The notes under the pieces are model-generated. The model saw nothing but the letters and a program-made list of their open reading frames with translations. It searched no databases and was not told where the DNA came from. Below, piece after piece: positions 26,389-35,670 of a stretch of DNA of 64,000 nucleotides (the stretch's first letter is position 1; each line of letters starts with the position of its first letter). The position numbers and the translations under genes were made by a program. Source of the DNA: Labrenzia sp. PHM005 (lineage in GTDB: Bacteria > Pseudomonadota > Alphaproteobacteria > Rhizobiales > Stappiaceae); the NCBI RefSeq assembly GCF_006517275.1, contig NZ_CP041191.1, positions 558,001 through 622,000 of the forward strand, in the 5' to 3' direction.

Positions 26389-27134
26389 CAGATCGCCTCC
26401 AGGGCTTTGTCGAGCCACCGTAAAAAACCTGTAGGTGTTTCGGCCACGGGCTGCATGTCTTCAGATCTTCCCGAATGTTCCATAAGCGTGTCTTTTGGGC
26501 GGGGTGGCAGATATTTGTTCACTGGCTTTGTGCCCTGCTCCGGCATTAGATCCATGCCGCCGCGTTTGGCGACCAATCGGGATACGTCGCTGTCCGGATC
26601 CCCGAGATCGCCAAAATGCCGGGCACCCGCTGGGCAAGTTCTGACGCAGGCCGGGACCCGATCGACTTCCGGCAGATTTTCGTTGTAGATCCGGTCGACA
26701 CAAAGCGTGCACTTTTTCATCACGCCTTCGGCCTGATCGAGCTCCCGGGCCCCATAAGGACACGACCAGGCACACAAGCCGCAACCGATGCAAGCGTCCT
26801 CATTGACGAGCACAATGCCGTCTTCCCGGCGCTTGTAGCTCGCGCCCGTCGGGCACACGGTGACGCAAGGTGCGTCATCACAATGCAAGCAGGATTTCGG
26901 GAAATGTATTGTCTGGGCTGGGCCTTTGTCCGGCTGGACTTCGAAGGAATGCACCCGGTTCAAAAAGGACCCGGCCGGGTCCTTCCCGTAAGCATCCATG
27001 TCGCTCAGCGGAGCGCCATAATTCTCCGTGTTCCAGCCTTTACAAGCCGTCACACAGGCATGACAGCCGACACATGTATCGAGGTCGATGACAAGGCCGA
27101 GCTTTTTGTCTGTTGTTTCCGGCAACTGGGTCAT
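26388..27134 (-). CDS. soeB: Four-cluster iron-sulfur subunit, SoeB-like
   Basis: A 248-residue ferredoxin-like subunit with four cysteine groups: CVGCHACVTACKGWN (about 22), CLHCDDAPCVTVCP (about 82), CIGCGLCAWSCPYG (about 114) and CTLCVDRI with CVRTCP (about 140-165). These bind four 4Fe-4S clusters that wire the molybdenum subunit to the membrane anchor. No Tat signal is present, which fits a cytoplasmic enzyme. The ATG overlaps the soeA stop by 4 bp. Confidence 0.85.
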   Translation of the reverse strand: MTQLPETTDKKLGLVIDLDTCVGCHACVTACKGWNTENYGAPLSDMDAYGKDPAGSFLNRVHSFEVQPDKGPAQTIHFPKSCLHCDDAPCVTVCPTGASYKRREDGIVLVNEDACIGCGLCAWSCPYGARELDQAEGVMKKCTLCVDRIYNENLPEVDRVPACVRTCPAGARHFGDLGDPDSDVSRLVAKRGGMDLMPEQGTKPVNKYLPPRPKDTLMEHSGRSEDMQPVAETPTGFLRWLDKALEAI

Positions 27135-29956
27135 GTGCGCACCTTCTGCCGAACGGTTTGAGGGCCACGCCCAACCGGAGACCTAATAGGATCAAAGGCA
27201 GGCTGGCTTTCCATCGGTGCTTCGGATCGTTCGATCCGAACCCGCAGATCGAACCAGGCAGCCTGACCGGTAATGGGGTCGGAGTTTGACCACCTCAGTC
27301 CATCCCCCTTGGCGGGAAGCAGTTCATGGATGAGATGATTGAGCAGAAACCCCTTGTTGGCTTCCGGAGCCGAAGGATCCAAAGCCCAGGCCCCTTTGCG
27401 CTTGCCGATCGCATTCCACGTCCAAACGGTATTTTCATTCAGCGCCGCCATATGCGCCACCGGCACGACAATCTCACCATGCGGAGAGGTCACCTTGGCC
27501 CAATCGCCGTCTGAAAAGCCATTTTCTTCCCAGATCCGGGTTGGGACATAGAGCGGATTGCGGCCATGGATCTGCCGCAACCAGGCATTCTGACTGCCCC
27601 AGGAGTGATACATAGCCATCGGCCGCTGAGTGAGGGCGTGGACCGGATAGGCGCTGGCGTCTGTCGATTTGTCACCAAGCGGGGGATACCAGACTGGCAG
27701 TGGATCAAAAGAGTCCCGGACCTGTTCGCGGAGATGATCCGGCGGCTGGCGGTCACCATGGCCTTCTGCGGCAAGCTGGAAACGGCGCATCGGCTCTGAA
27801 TAGATCTCAAAAAGATAGGGCTGGGGCTTATCGAACAAGCCAAGCTTTACGGCCCAATCCTGATAGGCTGTGTTCCAAGGTTTGTAAAAGGCCCCTTCTT
27901 CAGGGACATGCTCGACAAAGAAGCTGCCGTTTTCGATGTAGCGGTCCAACTGATTTGGATTGACGTCGCCACGGCCAACTTGATCGCCATTGCCTCGGAA
28001 ACCTGCCAGAGGGCCAATGCCCGGGCGGCGCTCGTGATTGACGATGTAGTCGGCATAGTCGGCGTATTTGGCGCTGCCGTCTTCATTGACAAACCCGGGC
28101 AAGCCAAGCCGGACACCAAGGTCCACCAAGACCGATTGAAAGCCTCGCACATCCCGGTCTGGCTCGATCACCGGCCAGCGGATCGCATCGGCGGCAGCAT
28201 CGGCTTCACAGATAGGCCGGTCGAGCAGGCTGATGCAATCGTGCCGCTCCAGATAGGTGGTATCGGGCAGGATTAAGTCCGCATAAGCGACCATCTCCGA
28301 TGAATAGGCATCGGAATAGATGATCCGCGGGATAACATAGTCGCCGGTGTCATCCTTGTCCGTCAGCATCTCCATGACGCCGCGCGTGTTCATGGACGAG
28401 TTCCACGACATGTTCGCCATATAAAGGAACAGCGTGTCGATCTTATAAGGATCGCCCGCGTGGGCGTTGGAGATCACCATGTGCATCAGGCCATGGGCCG
28501 ACATGGGGTTGTCCCAGGAAAACGCCTTGTCGATCCGGGCCGGCGTGCCGTCATCCTTCAACGCCAGATCTTCGGGTCCGCGAACAAACCCCAAATGAGG
28601 ACCATCGAGCGGACAATCGGGTTTCGCCTTGCAATGGGGCGTTGGATGGGCGGTCACCGGTTTGGGGTAAGGCGGTTTAAAGCGGAAACCGCCGGGAACT
28701 TCGACAGTGCCAAGCAGGATCTGAAGGACATGCAGGGCCCGGCAGGTTTGGAACCCGTTGGAATGGGCGGAAACCCCGCGCATGGCGTGAAAACTGACCG
28801 GCCGACCCGGCATGGTCTGATGGGTTTCGCCCCGGAAATCCGTCCAGGGTTGATCGATCTCGAACGCTTCTTCAAAGGCCACTCTCGCCAGTTCTGCGGC
28901 GACCGCGCGGATCTTTTTGGCAGGCACCCCGCAGGTTTCGGCAACCGTTTCCGGAGCATAAGCATCATCCAGATACCGCTCTGCCAATACTTGGAACACG
29001 GTCCTATGGGTGTTCCCATCCATCTCGTATTTGGCGGAGAGATCCGGCCGCACACCTTTCTGATCAAATGGCGCCGGTTCTTCAGTCTTACGATCGATGA
29101 CAAGCGCTTTGCCATCTTCGCCTTTGAGCAGCATTCCGTGGTCGTCAGAACCGGGATTGTTGATCACCAAACAGGGGGCATTTGTGAACTGGGCCAGATA
29201 GGAAAGATCGATATGTCCAGTTCTTAAAAGCACATGGCAGAGGGACAAAATGAACAAGCCATCGGTGCCCGGAGTGATTCCGACCCACTCGTCCGCAATG
29301 GCATTGTAACCGGACCGGACAGGGTTCACTCCGATGACTTTACCGCCTCGAGCCTTCAGTTTTCCGAGGCCCATTTTGATTGGATTGGAGTCGTGATCCT
29401 CGGCCACGCCGAACAGCATGAAGAGTTTTGTCCGGTCCCAGTCGGGCTGGCCAAATTCCCAAAACGCTCCCCCGATTGTGTAGATGCCGCCCGCGGCCAT
29501 ATTCACCGAGCAAAAGCCACCATGTGCTGCATAATTAGGAGTACCGAAGTTCTGTGCCCAGAAGCTGGTAAAGCTCTGAGACTGGTCCCGGCCAGTGAAA
29601 AACGCCAACTTGTCCGGCGAGTCTTTACGGATCGGCTCGAGCCAGGAAACGGCTGTTTTCAGCGCTTCGTCCCAGCTGATTTCCTCAAATTCACCTGAGC
29701 CGCGCGGCCCCTTCCGTTTGAGTGGTTTACGCAAGCGGGACGGCGCCGTCACCTGCATGATCCCGGATGCGCCCTTGGCGCACAAAACGCCTTTGTTGAC
29801 CGGATGATCCCGATTGCCTTCGATGTAGGCGACCTTACCGTCTTTCAAATGGACATTAATCCCGCACCGGCAGGCGCACATGTAACAGGTGGTTTTTCGG
29901 ATTTCGTCCGAGACAGCCGGAGACGTATCCACTATCGGTTGACTTTGACTGCGCAC
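27131..29956 (-). CDS. soeA: Molybdopterin sulfite dehydrogenase catalytic subunit, SoeA-like
   Basis: A 941-residue molybdopterin oxidoreductase. The N-terminal 4Fe-4S motif CYMCACRCGINVHLKDGKV is followed by CAKGASG. There is no twin-arginine signal, so the enzyme is cytoplasmic, unlike DMSO reductase or PsrA. Size, lack of signal and gene order A-B-C match SoeABC of Allochromatium and roseobacters, which oxidises sulfite to sulfate and reduces quinone. I chose the GTG at 29956 because GGGAGGGGAC immediately precedes it; the frame opens at 30001. A sulfide oxidation operon 20 kb away fits. Related formate- or polysulfide-type enzymes remain possible. Confidence 0.8.
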   Translation of the reverse strand: MRSQSQPIVDTSPAVSDEIRKTTCYMCACRCGINVHLKDGKVAYIEGNRDHPVNKGVLCAKGASGIMQVTAPSRLRKPLKRKGPRGSGEFEEISWDEALKTAVSWLEPIRKDSPDKLAFFTGRDQSQSFTSFWAQNFGTPNYAAHGGFCSVNMAAGGIYTIGGAFWEFGQPDWDRTKLFMLFGVAEDHDSNPIKMGLGKLKARGGKVIGVNPVRSGYNAIADEWVGITPGTDGLFILSLCHVLLRTGHIDLSYLAQFTNAPCLVINNPGSDDHGMLLKGEDGKALVIDRKTEEPAPFDQKGVRPDLSAKYEMDGNTHRTVFQVLAERYLDDAYAPETVAETCGVPAKKIRAVAAELARVAFEEAFEIDQPWTDFRGETHQTMPGRPVSFHAMRGVSAHSNGFQTCRALHVLQILLGTVEVPGGFRFKPPYPKPVTAHPTPHCKAKPDCPLDGPHLGFVRGPEDLALKDDGTPARIDKAFSWDNPMSAHGLMHMVISNAHAGDPYKIDTLFLYMANMSWNSSMNTRGVMEMLTDKDDTGDYVIPRIIYSDAYSSEMVAYADLILPDTTYLERHDCISLLDRPICEADAAADAIRWPVIEPDRDVRGFQSVLVDLGVRLGLPGFVNEDGSAKYADYADYIVNHERRPGIGPLAGFRGNGDQVGRGDVNPNQLDRYIENGSFFVEHVPEEGAFYKPWNTAYQDWAVKLGLFDKPQPYLFEIYSEPMRRFQLAAEGHGDRQPPDHLREQVRDSFDPLPVWYPPLGDKSTDASAYPVHALTQRPMAMYHSWGSQNAWLRQIHGRNPLYVPTRIWEENGFSDGDWAKVTSPHGEIVVPVAHMAALNENTVWTWNAIGKRKGAWALDPSAPEANKGFLLNHLIHELLPAKGDGLRWSNSDPITGQAAWFDLRVRIERSEAPMESQPAFDPIRSPVGRGPQTVRQKVRT

Positions 29957-30220
29957 GTCCCCTCCCAAGTCGCACGTATAGAAAATCATCCTGCCAAGCA
30001 TCTCTGCCGAGAAATCTGAGTTCTATTTCAGCAAAGTTGCGAGCAAGGTGTTTTATCTGAAAGTCGGAAACTGGATTTCGTCAAGAGGGACGGACCGTGA
30101 AATTGCGGGACCAGCCTCCGGTCCCGATTTTCAGATCGCGGCAGTTGGGTATGGCAAAGATGCCTAGGCAAGTTGGAGACGATGCGCTAGCGTTCAAGCG
30201 CTCATGCATTGGAGACACTC

Positions 30221-31732
30221 TTGGACTCGAACCGCCTGCTTCTAGCCTCCTCCATCGGCCTGTGTGCCATCATTGGTTTGTGGGGTGTCATCGACCCGGA
30301 AGGTCTTCAAGTCATCGCAAAGAGCATTGTGGATCAGTATTTCGTCAGCCGCGGCTGGTTCGTCATGCTTTCAGTTACGCTCATGCTGCTGTTCTGCCTC
30401 GGCATCACGTTCACACACTATGGGGACATCCGGCTGGGAGCAGATGATGATAGGCCGGAGTATTCCACCCCGACGTGGATCGCGATGCTGTTTGCGGCTG
30501 GTATGGGTGTCGGGCTGCTGTTTTGGGCTGTCGCCGAACCACTCACCCATTTTGCCTTCCTGAAGGAGAAAACTTCGGTTCCCGAAGCCGCTGACTTTGC
30601 GCTGCTTGCGACAAACGTCAACTGGGGTATCCATGCATGGGCGATTTATGGAACAACCGCTCTGGCAATTGCCTATTTCAGTTTCCGGCGTGGTACTCCT
30701 ATGCTGGTAAGCGCCCCTATCAAGAACCTGTTTCCTGGTGAGGCTTGGGCATCGGTTGTCGGCTGGTTTTCCGACTTCATGGCGATCGCCGCAATTGCGA
30801 TTGGCGTCGGAGGGTCGGTGGCCATGGGGGTCTTTCAGGTCGCCGATGGCGTGTCGGTTCTGGCTGGCACGCAGACGGCCGCACCTTGGCTCGTCGGCGT
30901 CGTATTTGTCGTTATGGTGGCGTCCTATATCCCACCGCTGATGGTGGATCTCAGCACCGGCATGGCAAAGCTCTCCAACATCGCCATGAGCCTGGCGATC
31001 GGCCTTGTCGCTTATACGATCATACTGGGACCAACCGAGTTCTTGATGAATTCCGTAATCGGCGGCATCGGCATGTATATTGCCGACGTCATCCCCGCGG
31101 GCTTCCGAACTTTCACATTTTATGGTGATGAAATTGGCCGCTGGTTTCAGGACTGGACGCTCACCTATATGGTCTGGTGGATCGCCTGGGGTCCTTTTGT
31201 TGGGGTCTTTGTCGCCCGCATTTCAAAAGGGCGGACAATCCGCGAGTTTGTCCTTGGTGTTCTGATTGGGCCCACCCTGTTTTCAACCATCTGGTTCGGT
31301 GCCTTTGGAGGGGTCGGCATTTTTGAAACCCTGAATGGAAAAGGTCACCTGCTGGCCATGACGCAAACGAACGTTGAGCGCATGACATTTGCGCTTTTGG
31401 ATCAGCTCCCGCTTTCAACATTCACAACACTTGGAACCATTCTCGCCGCGTTTTTGTTCATCGTCACCAGCGTCGTCAGCGCGGCCTTTGTCCTCGGGAT
31501 GTTCTCAACTGGCGGTGATCAGAACCCCAGCGTGAAGATCAAGGTTATTTGGGGCGGATTGCTCGGAATCCTCGGCGCGGCGATGATCCTCTCTGGCTCG
31601 ATGTCTGCAGTTCGAACCCTGATCGCGCTTGGCGCTTTGCCGTTTGTCTTCATAACGGCACTTTTACTCGTCTGCCTAATACGGGCGCTCATCCTGGACA
31701 GTCGTATGGAGGCACAAAATGCTGATCGGTGA
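30221..31732 (+). CDS. BCCT-family transporter
   Basis: A 503-residue carrier with about 12 hydrophobic segments. The BCCT signatures are present: AMLFAAGMGVGLLFWAVAEPLTHF near residue 90 and MVWWIAWGPFVGVFVARISKGRTIREFVLGVL near 315. BCCT carriers take up betaine, choline, carnitine, DMSP or taurine-like substrates with Na+ or H+. The start is a TTG at 30221 with GGAGA 5-6 bases upstream; no ATG is suitably placed. It diverges from soeA across about 264 bp with no other gene. A small overlapping gene follows. Substrate unknown. Confidence 0.88.
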   Translation: MDSNRLLLASSIGLCAIIGLWGVIDPEGLQVIAKSIVDQYFVSRGWFVMLSVTLMLLFCLGITFTHYGDIRLGADDDRPEYSTPTWIAMLFAAGMGVGLLFWAVAEPLTHFAFLKEKTSVPEAADFALLATNVNWGIHAWAIYGTTALAIAYFSFRRGTPMLVSAPIKNLFPGEAWASVVGWFSDFMAIAAIAIGVGGSVAMGVFQVADGVSVLAGTQTAAPWLVGVVFVVMVASYIPPLMVDLSTGMAKLSNIAMSLAIGLVAYTIILGPTEFLMNSVIGGIGMYIADVIPAGFRTFTFYGDEIGRWFQDWTLTYMVWWIAWGPFVGVFVARISKGRTIREFVLGVLIGPTLFSTIWFGAFGGVGIFETLNGKGHLLAMTQTNVERMTFALLDQLPLSTFTTLGTILAAFLFIVTSVVSAAFVLGMFSTGGDQNPSVKIKVIWGGLLGILGAAMILSGSMSAVRTLIALGALPFVFITALLLVCLIRALILDSRMEAQNADR

Positions 31733-31826
31733 TCCGACAGATACCCTGATGAATCTCGGCACCTTTGCCTTTATCGGCTTTCTCGCCTGGATCGCCCTAC
31801 GAAAGGCGCCGGGTTCCGAAGACTAA
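31719..31826 (+). CDS. Small single-pass membrane protein overlapping the BCCT gene
   Basis: A 35-residue reading frame with GGAGG at 31708-31712, seven bases before its ATG. It overlaps the last 14 bases of the BCCT gene in another frame. The sequence has one hydrophobic span (LGTFAFIGFLAWIAL) between an acidic N-terminus (DPTD) and a basic then acidic tail (RKAPGSED). The strong ribosome site and overlap suggest real translation and a small partner of the carrier, comparable in idea to the MetS subunit of NSS transporters. No homology could be tested. Confidence 0.6.
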   Translation: MLIGDPTDTLMNLGTFAFIGFLAWIALRKAPGSED

Positions 31827-31842
31827 TCCATTTCAAAGTCAG

Positions 31843-34101
31843 CTAGCTGGCCCGTTTCAAGTCGATCATGGAAAGGGGTGCTGGCCGGTCGAACAGGAAA
31901 CCCTGAAGGTACTCACATCCGGCAGATACCAGAAAATCACGCTGCTCGCCGGTCTCTACCCCTTCGCCGATGGTCTGCATGCCCATCACCTTGGCAATGC
32001 TCAAAAGCGTATGCACCAGCATGTCGTCTTCGCTGCTGATACCGATCCGCGCAACGAAGCTCCGGTCGATCTTCATCGTGTTGAAGCGGTACTTGTGCAG
32101 ATAACTGAGGCTGGAATAACCGGTACCGAAGTCATCAATTGCCAAACCGACATTTAGCTCCTGCAGATCTGAAAAAATCTTCTGCGTGCGCCGGTCTTCC
32201 TCCAACATGAGGTCTTCCGTGATTTCCAAAAGCAAACGGTCTGCGGGCAAACCGTATTGCATCAACAAATCCGCAACCTGTTCCGCAAATCCTTCTTTCT
32301 GCAGCTGATTGGAGCTGACATTCACCGATACACCTGCGTTTTCCCAGGAGCTGGCGTCCAGGATCGCGCGCTCCAACACCCAAGACCCAATTTCGGGCAT
32401 CAAGCCAGCTTCCTGAGCAACTGGCAGAAATTCTGCCGGCGAAACCAGGCCGCGCTCCGGATGCCTCCAGCGCAAAAGGGCTTCGGCGTGGGTCGCCCTG
32501 CCGGTTTGAGACGCCACGATCGACTGATAGAACAATTCGAACTGGTTTTCCTCAAGCGCCGCAACCAATTCGCAACGCATCTGCCGGCGCTCGCGGCGCG
32601 CCTGGTCCATCTTGTCGTCGAAAAACCGGTAGGATCGTTTTCCTTCAGATTTACATCTTTGAAGAGCAACATCCGCCGACCGGATAACATCAAGGATCTC
32701 TCGTCCGTGGTCCGGAAAACGGGCAACACCTGCGCTGCATGAGGCATCTATCAACCGCCCCTCGAATTCGACCGGCTCGATTAATGTCTCAAACAACTGG
32801 CGCAAGTGTTCCGGAAAATGCTGGCTGGAAACCCGGCCTTCGACCAGGATGACAAATTCATCTCCGCCAATACGGCCGACAAGAGCGTCCGGGCCGAGGG
32901 CTTTGCGAATTCGAAGCGCCTGCGACATGATCAACCAATCGCCGGCCATATGGCCATGGATATCATTGACTTCTTTGAGATTATCGAGATCGAGATAAAT
33001 CAGGCTGGCGCCGTTTTTACGGGCCGAGTCAGACGTAATATGCTGGCCTGCCTTTTTGTAGAAATGCGCGCGCGAAGAAAAACCGGTCATGGAATCGTGG
33101 GACGCGGCCTTACGCGCTTCTTGTTCCTGCACCGCCAAATCCTCCTTGGCCTTTGTAATTCGGCGCAGCGCCGCCAGAACCAAAACCAAAATCGCCCCAA
33201 GCGACAACAACAGGACCGGGATGGAGGAAACAATGATCGCGGTGGCCTGACTAATCGGGTGCCAAGCGAGATGTCCCAATGTAGTCCCGGCTGAATTCTT
33301 CAGCGGAATACCGATCATGTTGTCGGGCACATCCCGAACCAACTCTAGCTGTTCCACCGGTAAAACAGACAGGAGTTCTCCCAAATGCTGTTTATTCAGC
33401 TTAAAGACCGAAATCAGGATATGTGGTGCCTGCCTCACCATAGGAATCCCACCGGGATCTGGAACAATCGCGAAGGCTGCAACCAAGCTGAGCGCCTCGT
33501 CTACCGAGAGGACGTCCATTGCGGTCAGATCCGCGAACTGCCCGGTATAAGTGACCTGACCGGCCTCATCCGTAACCAGTCCGTTGAGGTAAGCTTTGCG
33601 AATTGTTTGGATGGAACCTTCAAAGCCCCCCTTCAAGACAGTTTCAGCCACCGGTTCACCTGATTTCTCGGCGTGATCGCTTGCAAAAATCAGTTTTTCA
33701 TTTTGATCAATGACTGCCGAATAGTCCGGTGAAAAGTCTCCGACCATGTCCACACCGAAGCGGTTTTCAATCCAGGAAGTATCCGGAGTAGAGACAGTGT
33801 TAATGTAGGCAGCGTTCGACGCAGCATAGCGCTCCATTTCGTCAATCAGAGATTGGCGGTGGCTGTCAAAAATCCGCGCGACAGCCGTCACTTCCCGCTG
33901 CGCCGTCTCCCCTTCCGCAATCCACACTTTTGCAAAGACAGCGCCAAAAACAATTAAAACAATAGAAAACAACACCGGAACAACTACGGCAGGTGCGGCA
34001 AACATAGTATTTATGACAATGCGTCTTTTTCCAGTGTATATCTGGTTATTACCGCAATCTATTTCATCAGAAACATCGGATTTATTGTGAATATTACTCA
34101 T
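31843..34101 (-). CDS. CHASE4-GGDEF-EAL cyclic-di-GMP protein
   Basis: A 752-residue membrane protein. The first membrane segment is at about 33-57, with a periplasmic CHASE4-like sensor domain (EGETAQREVTAVARIFDSHR, then WIENRFGVDM) up to about 280. A second membrane segment is at about 290-316. A GGDEF domain carries the intact motif RIGGDEF, and a C-terminal EAL domain carries HAEALLRW, EITED, DDFGTGYSSLSYL and KIDRSFV. Both synthase and phosphodiesterase motifs look complete, so the net activity on cyclic di-GMP is not predictable. No clear ribosome site precedes the ATG. Confidence 0.88.
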   Translation of the reverse strand: MSNIHNKSDVSDEIDCGNNQIYTGKRRIVINTMFAAPAVVVPVLFSIVLIVFGAVFAKVWIAEGETAQREVTAVARIFDSHRQSLIDEMERYAASNAAYINTVSTPDTSWIENRFGVDMVGDFSPDYSAVIDQNEKLIFASDHAEKSGEPVAETVLKGGFEGSIQTIRKAYLNGLVTDEAGQVTYTGQFADLTAMDVLSVDEALSLVAAFAIVPDPGGIPMVRQAPHILISVFKLNKQHLGELLSVLPVEQLELVRDVPDNMIGIPLKNSAGTTLGHLAWHPISQATAIIVSSIPVLLLSLGAILVLVLAALRRITKAKEDLAVQEQEARKAASHDSMTGFSSRAHFYKKAGQHITSDSARKNGASLIYLDLDNLKEVNDIHGHMAGDWLIMSQALRIRKALGPDALVGRIGGDEFVILVEGRVSSQHFPEHLRQLFETLIEPVEFEGRLIDASCSAGVARFPDHGREILDVIRSADVALQRCKSEGKRSYRFFDDKMDQARRERRQMRCELVAALEENQFELFYQSIVASQTGRATHAEALLRWRHPERGLVSPAEFLPVAQEAGLMPEIGSWVLERAILDASSWENAGVSVNVSSNQLQKEGFAEQVADLLMQYGLPADRLLLEITEDLMLEEDRRTQKIFSDLQELNVGLAIDDFGTGYSSLSYLHKYRFNTMKIDRSFVARIGISSEDDMLVHTLLSIAKVMGMQTIGEGVETGEQRDFLVSAGCEYLQGFLFDRPAPLSMIDLKRAS

Positions 34102-34181
34102 GACTAATCCAATTTCGCAGCTTGCGTAGCAATTTATAGAAACAAATCTCTAATTTTCTCTCAATACGTGTAGTGGCACAC

Positions 34182-34210
34182 AAAAAAACCGGAGTGGATG
34201 TCCACTCCGG
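34182..34210 (-). terminator. Terminator downstream of the ThiY-like gene
   Basis: CCGGAGTGGA and TCCACTCCGG (34189-34198, 34201-34210) form a 10-bp stem with a two-base nominal loop (wider in practice). On the minus strand a run of seven T follows. It closes the binding-protein gene at once, so that gene is transcribed alone. Confidence 0.88.
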
Positions 34211-34243
34211 CATAGTAAATTTATTGGGGACGCAGCCCTGGTA

Positions 34244-35233
34244 TTAAAGCTTGTCAGTAATCGCTGTAGAGGTTGCGCCTTCGGGCAACTTGGTAATCAC
34301 CGGTGTAGACCCGCCCTTCAGCAAAGACTGAACAGTCCGGTCATAGGCTTTCATGTCCAACTTGCCGTCAGAGCCGTCAACCAGCTTGACGATCTCACCG
34401 ACCATCCGGATCTGGTGTTTTTCTGTCTGTGCACCGGTCGCATCGTTTTCCAGAACGATATCCGCGGCTTCTTCCGGGTTCTCGGCAGCATATGCCCAGC
34501 CCTTCATGGAAGCGCGGACAAACCGTGCCAGCTTGTCAACCATGGCGTCGTCCTTCAGGCTGTCTTCCAGCACATAAAGGCCGTCTTCCAGTGTTGCTAC
34601 GCCCTGGTCTTCGTATTTGAAGACGACAAGTTCATCTTCCGGAATGCCTGCATCAATGACCTGCCAATACTCATTGTAGGTCATCGTGGAAATGCAATCT
34701 GCCTGTTTCTGCAGCAGCGGATCCACGTTGAAGCCCTGCTTGAGAACTGTGACCCCGTTGTCACCGCCATCAGTCGAAAGACCGAGCTGGCTCATCCAGG
34801 ACAGGAACGGATATTCATTGCCGAAGAACCAGACACCAAGGGTCTTGCCCTTCAGATCCGGCGGGATTGCAATGCCGGTTTCTTTGCGGCAAGTCAGCAT
34901 CATACCGGACTTCTTGAACGGCTGAGCGATGTTGACGAGCGGAACACCTTTTTCGCGCGATGCCAAAGCGGACGGCATCCAGTCGATGATCACATCAGCA
35001 CCGCCACCGGCGATCACCTGCGGCGGAGCGATGTCCGGGCCGCCCGGTTTGATGGTGACATCAAGGTTTTCTTCGTCATAAAAACCTTTGTCTTTGGCCA
35101 CATAGTAGCCCGCAAACTGTCCTTGTGTGACCCACTTCAGCTGAAGCGTCAGTTCGTCGGCTGCCTGTGCCGCGCTTGCGCACAGACCGGCGCCAAGGAC
35201 GGTGGCCAGTGCCAGACTTTTGAGTGCCTTCAT
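34244..35233 (-). CDS. ABC transporter substrate-binding protein, NMT1/ThiY-like
   Basis: A 329-residue protein with a signal peptide (MKALKSLALATVLGAGLCAS, cut near AQA-AD). The mature sequence starts LTLQLKWVTQGQFAGYYVAKDKGFYDEENLDVTI, typical of NMT1/ThiY proteins that bind pyrimidine thiamin precursors or related heterocycles. The ATG at 35233 has GGGGA six bases upstream. A terminator follows directly and no permease is adjacent. A near-perfect RutR box lies upstream, which favours uracil- or thymine-like ligands over a thiamin precursor. Ligand choice is inference. Confidence 0.82.
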   Translation of the reverse strand: MKALKSLALATVLGAGLCASAAQAADELTLQLKWVTQGQFAGYYVAKDKGFYDEENLDVTIKPGGPDIAPPQVIAGGGADVIIDWMPSALASREKGVPLVNIAQPFKKSGMMLTCRKETGIAIPPDLKGKTLGVWFFGNEYPFLSWMSQLGLSTDGGDNGVTVLKQGFNVDPLLQKQADCISTMTYNEYWQVIDAGIPEDELVVFKYEDQGVATLEDGLYVLEDSLKDDAMVDKLARFVRASMKGWAYAAENPEEAADIVLENDATGAQTEKHQIRMVGEIVKLVDGSDGKLDMKAYDRTVQSLLKGGSTPVITKLPEGATSTAITDKL

Positions 35234-35400
35234 TGCCATTCCCCTATTGGTTACGGGCAAACCGTGATCGGTCTCGCCCTTCTCTGGAATTCAAACCTTG
35301 CCGGGAACATAGGAATGAGCATCTCCCTCACACTCTTGCACATTCCCCGCAATATGATCTGGACGGGCTGCATGGGCTTTTTGCCTTCTTCGCGACCAGT

Positions 35401-35416
35401 CTGACCATTTGGTCAA
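35401..35416. promoter_or_regulatory. Near-consensus RutR operator between the ThiY-like and deiodinase-like genes
   Basis: CTGACCATTTGGTCAA matches TTGACCANNTGGTCAA at 13 of 14 defined positions. It lies 168 bp upstream of the binding-protein gene and 255 bp upstream of the nitroreductase-family gene, in their shared 437-bp gap (35234-35670). The gap shows no other gene or structure. Confidence 0.65.
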
Positions 35417-35670
35417 GAAAATCTAGAAAGCTGCTGGCTCTCTGGTCAAGGCTATTTTTTAATCAAGAGGTATTTTCACCCTCCAAACTGAAGAAACGGC
35501 CCAATTTGGGTCAACTCCCGCCCCGCTGTTCAATCATGGATTGCCATCATGGCCAAAAATCCTGCACTATTTGCCATATGAGTCTTACCGCTTAAAAAAT
35601 CGGCTGCGGCTTTCTGACTGCTGACCTTCCCATCCTGACGGACTTTCATATTCACGAGCAAGCAATTTCC

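Noticed and set aside
28460..29698. Long plus-strand frames (255 and 154 codons) opposite soeA
   Set aside because: They are antisense to a well-supported molybdopterin enzyme and lack their own signals.
35224..35595. A 123-codon frame in the gap upstream of the deiodinase-like gene
   Set aside because: It starts inside the binding-protein gene on the other strand and shows no family or composition typical of a protein. It also covers the RutR box.
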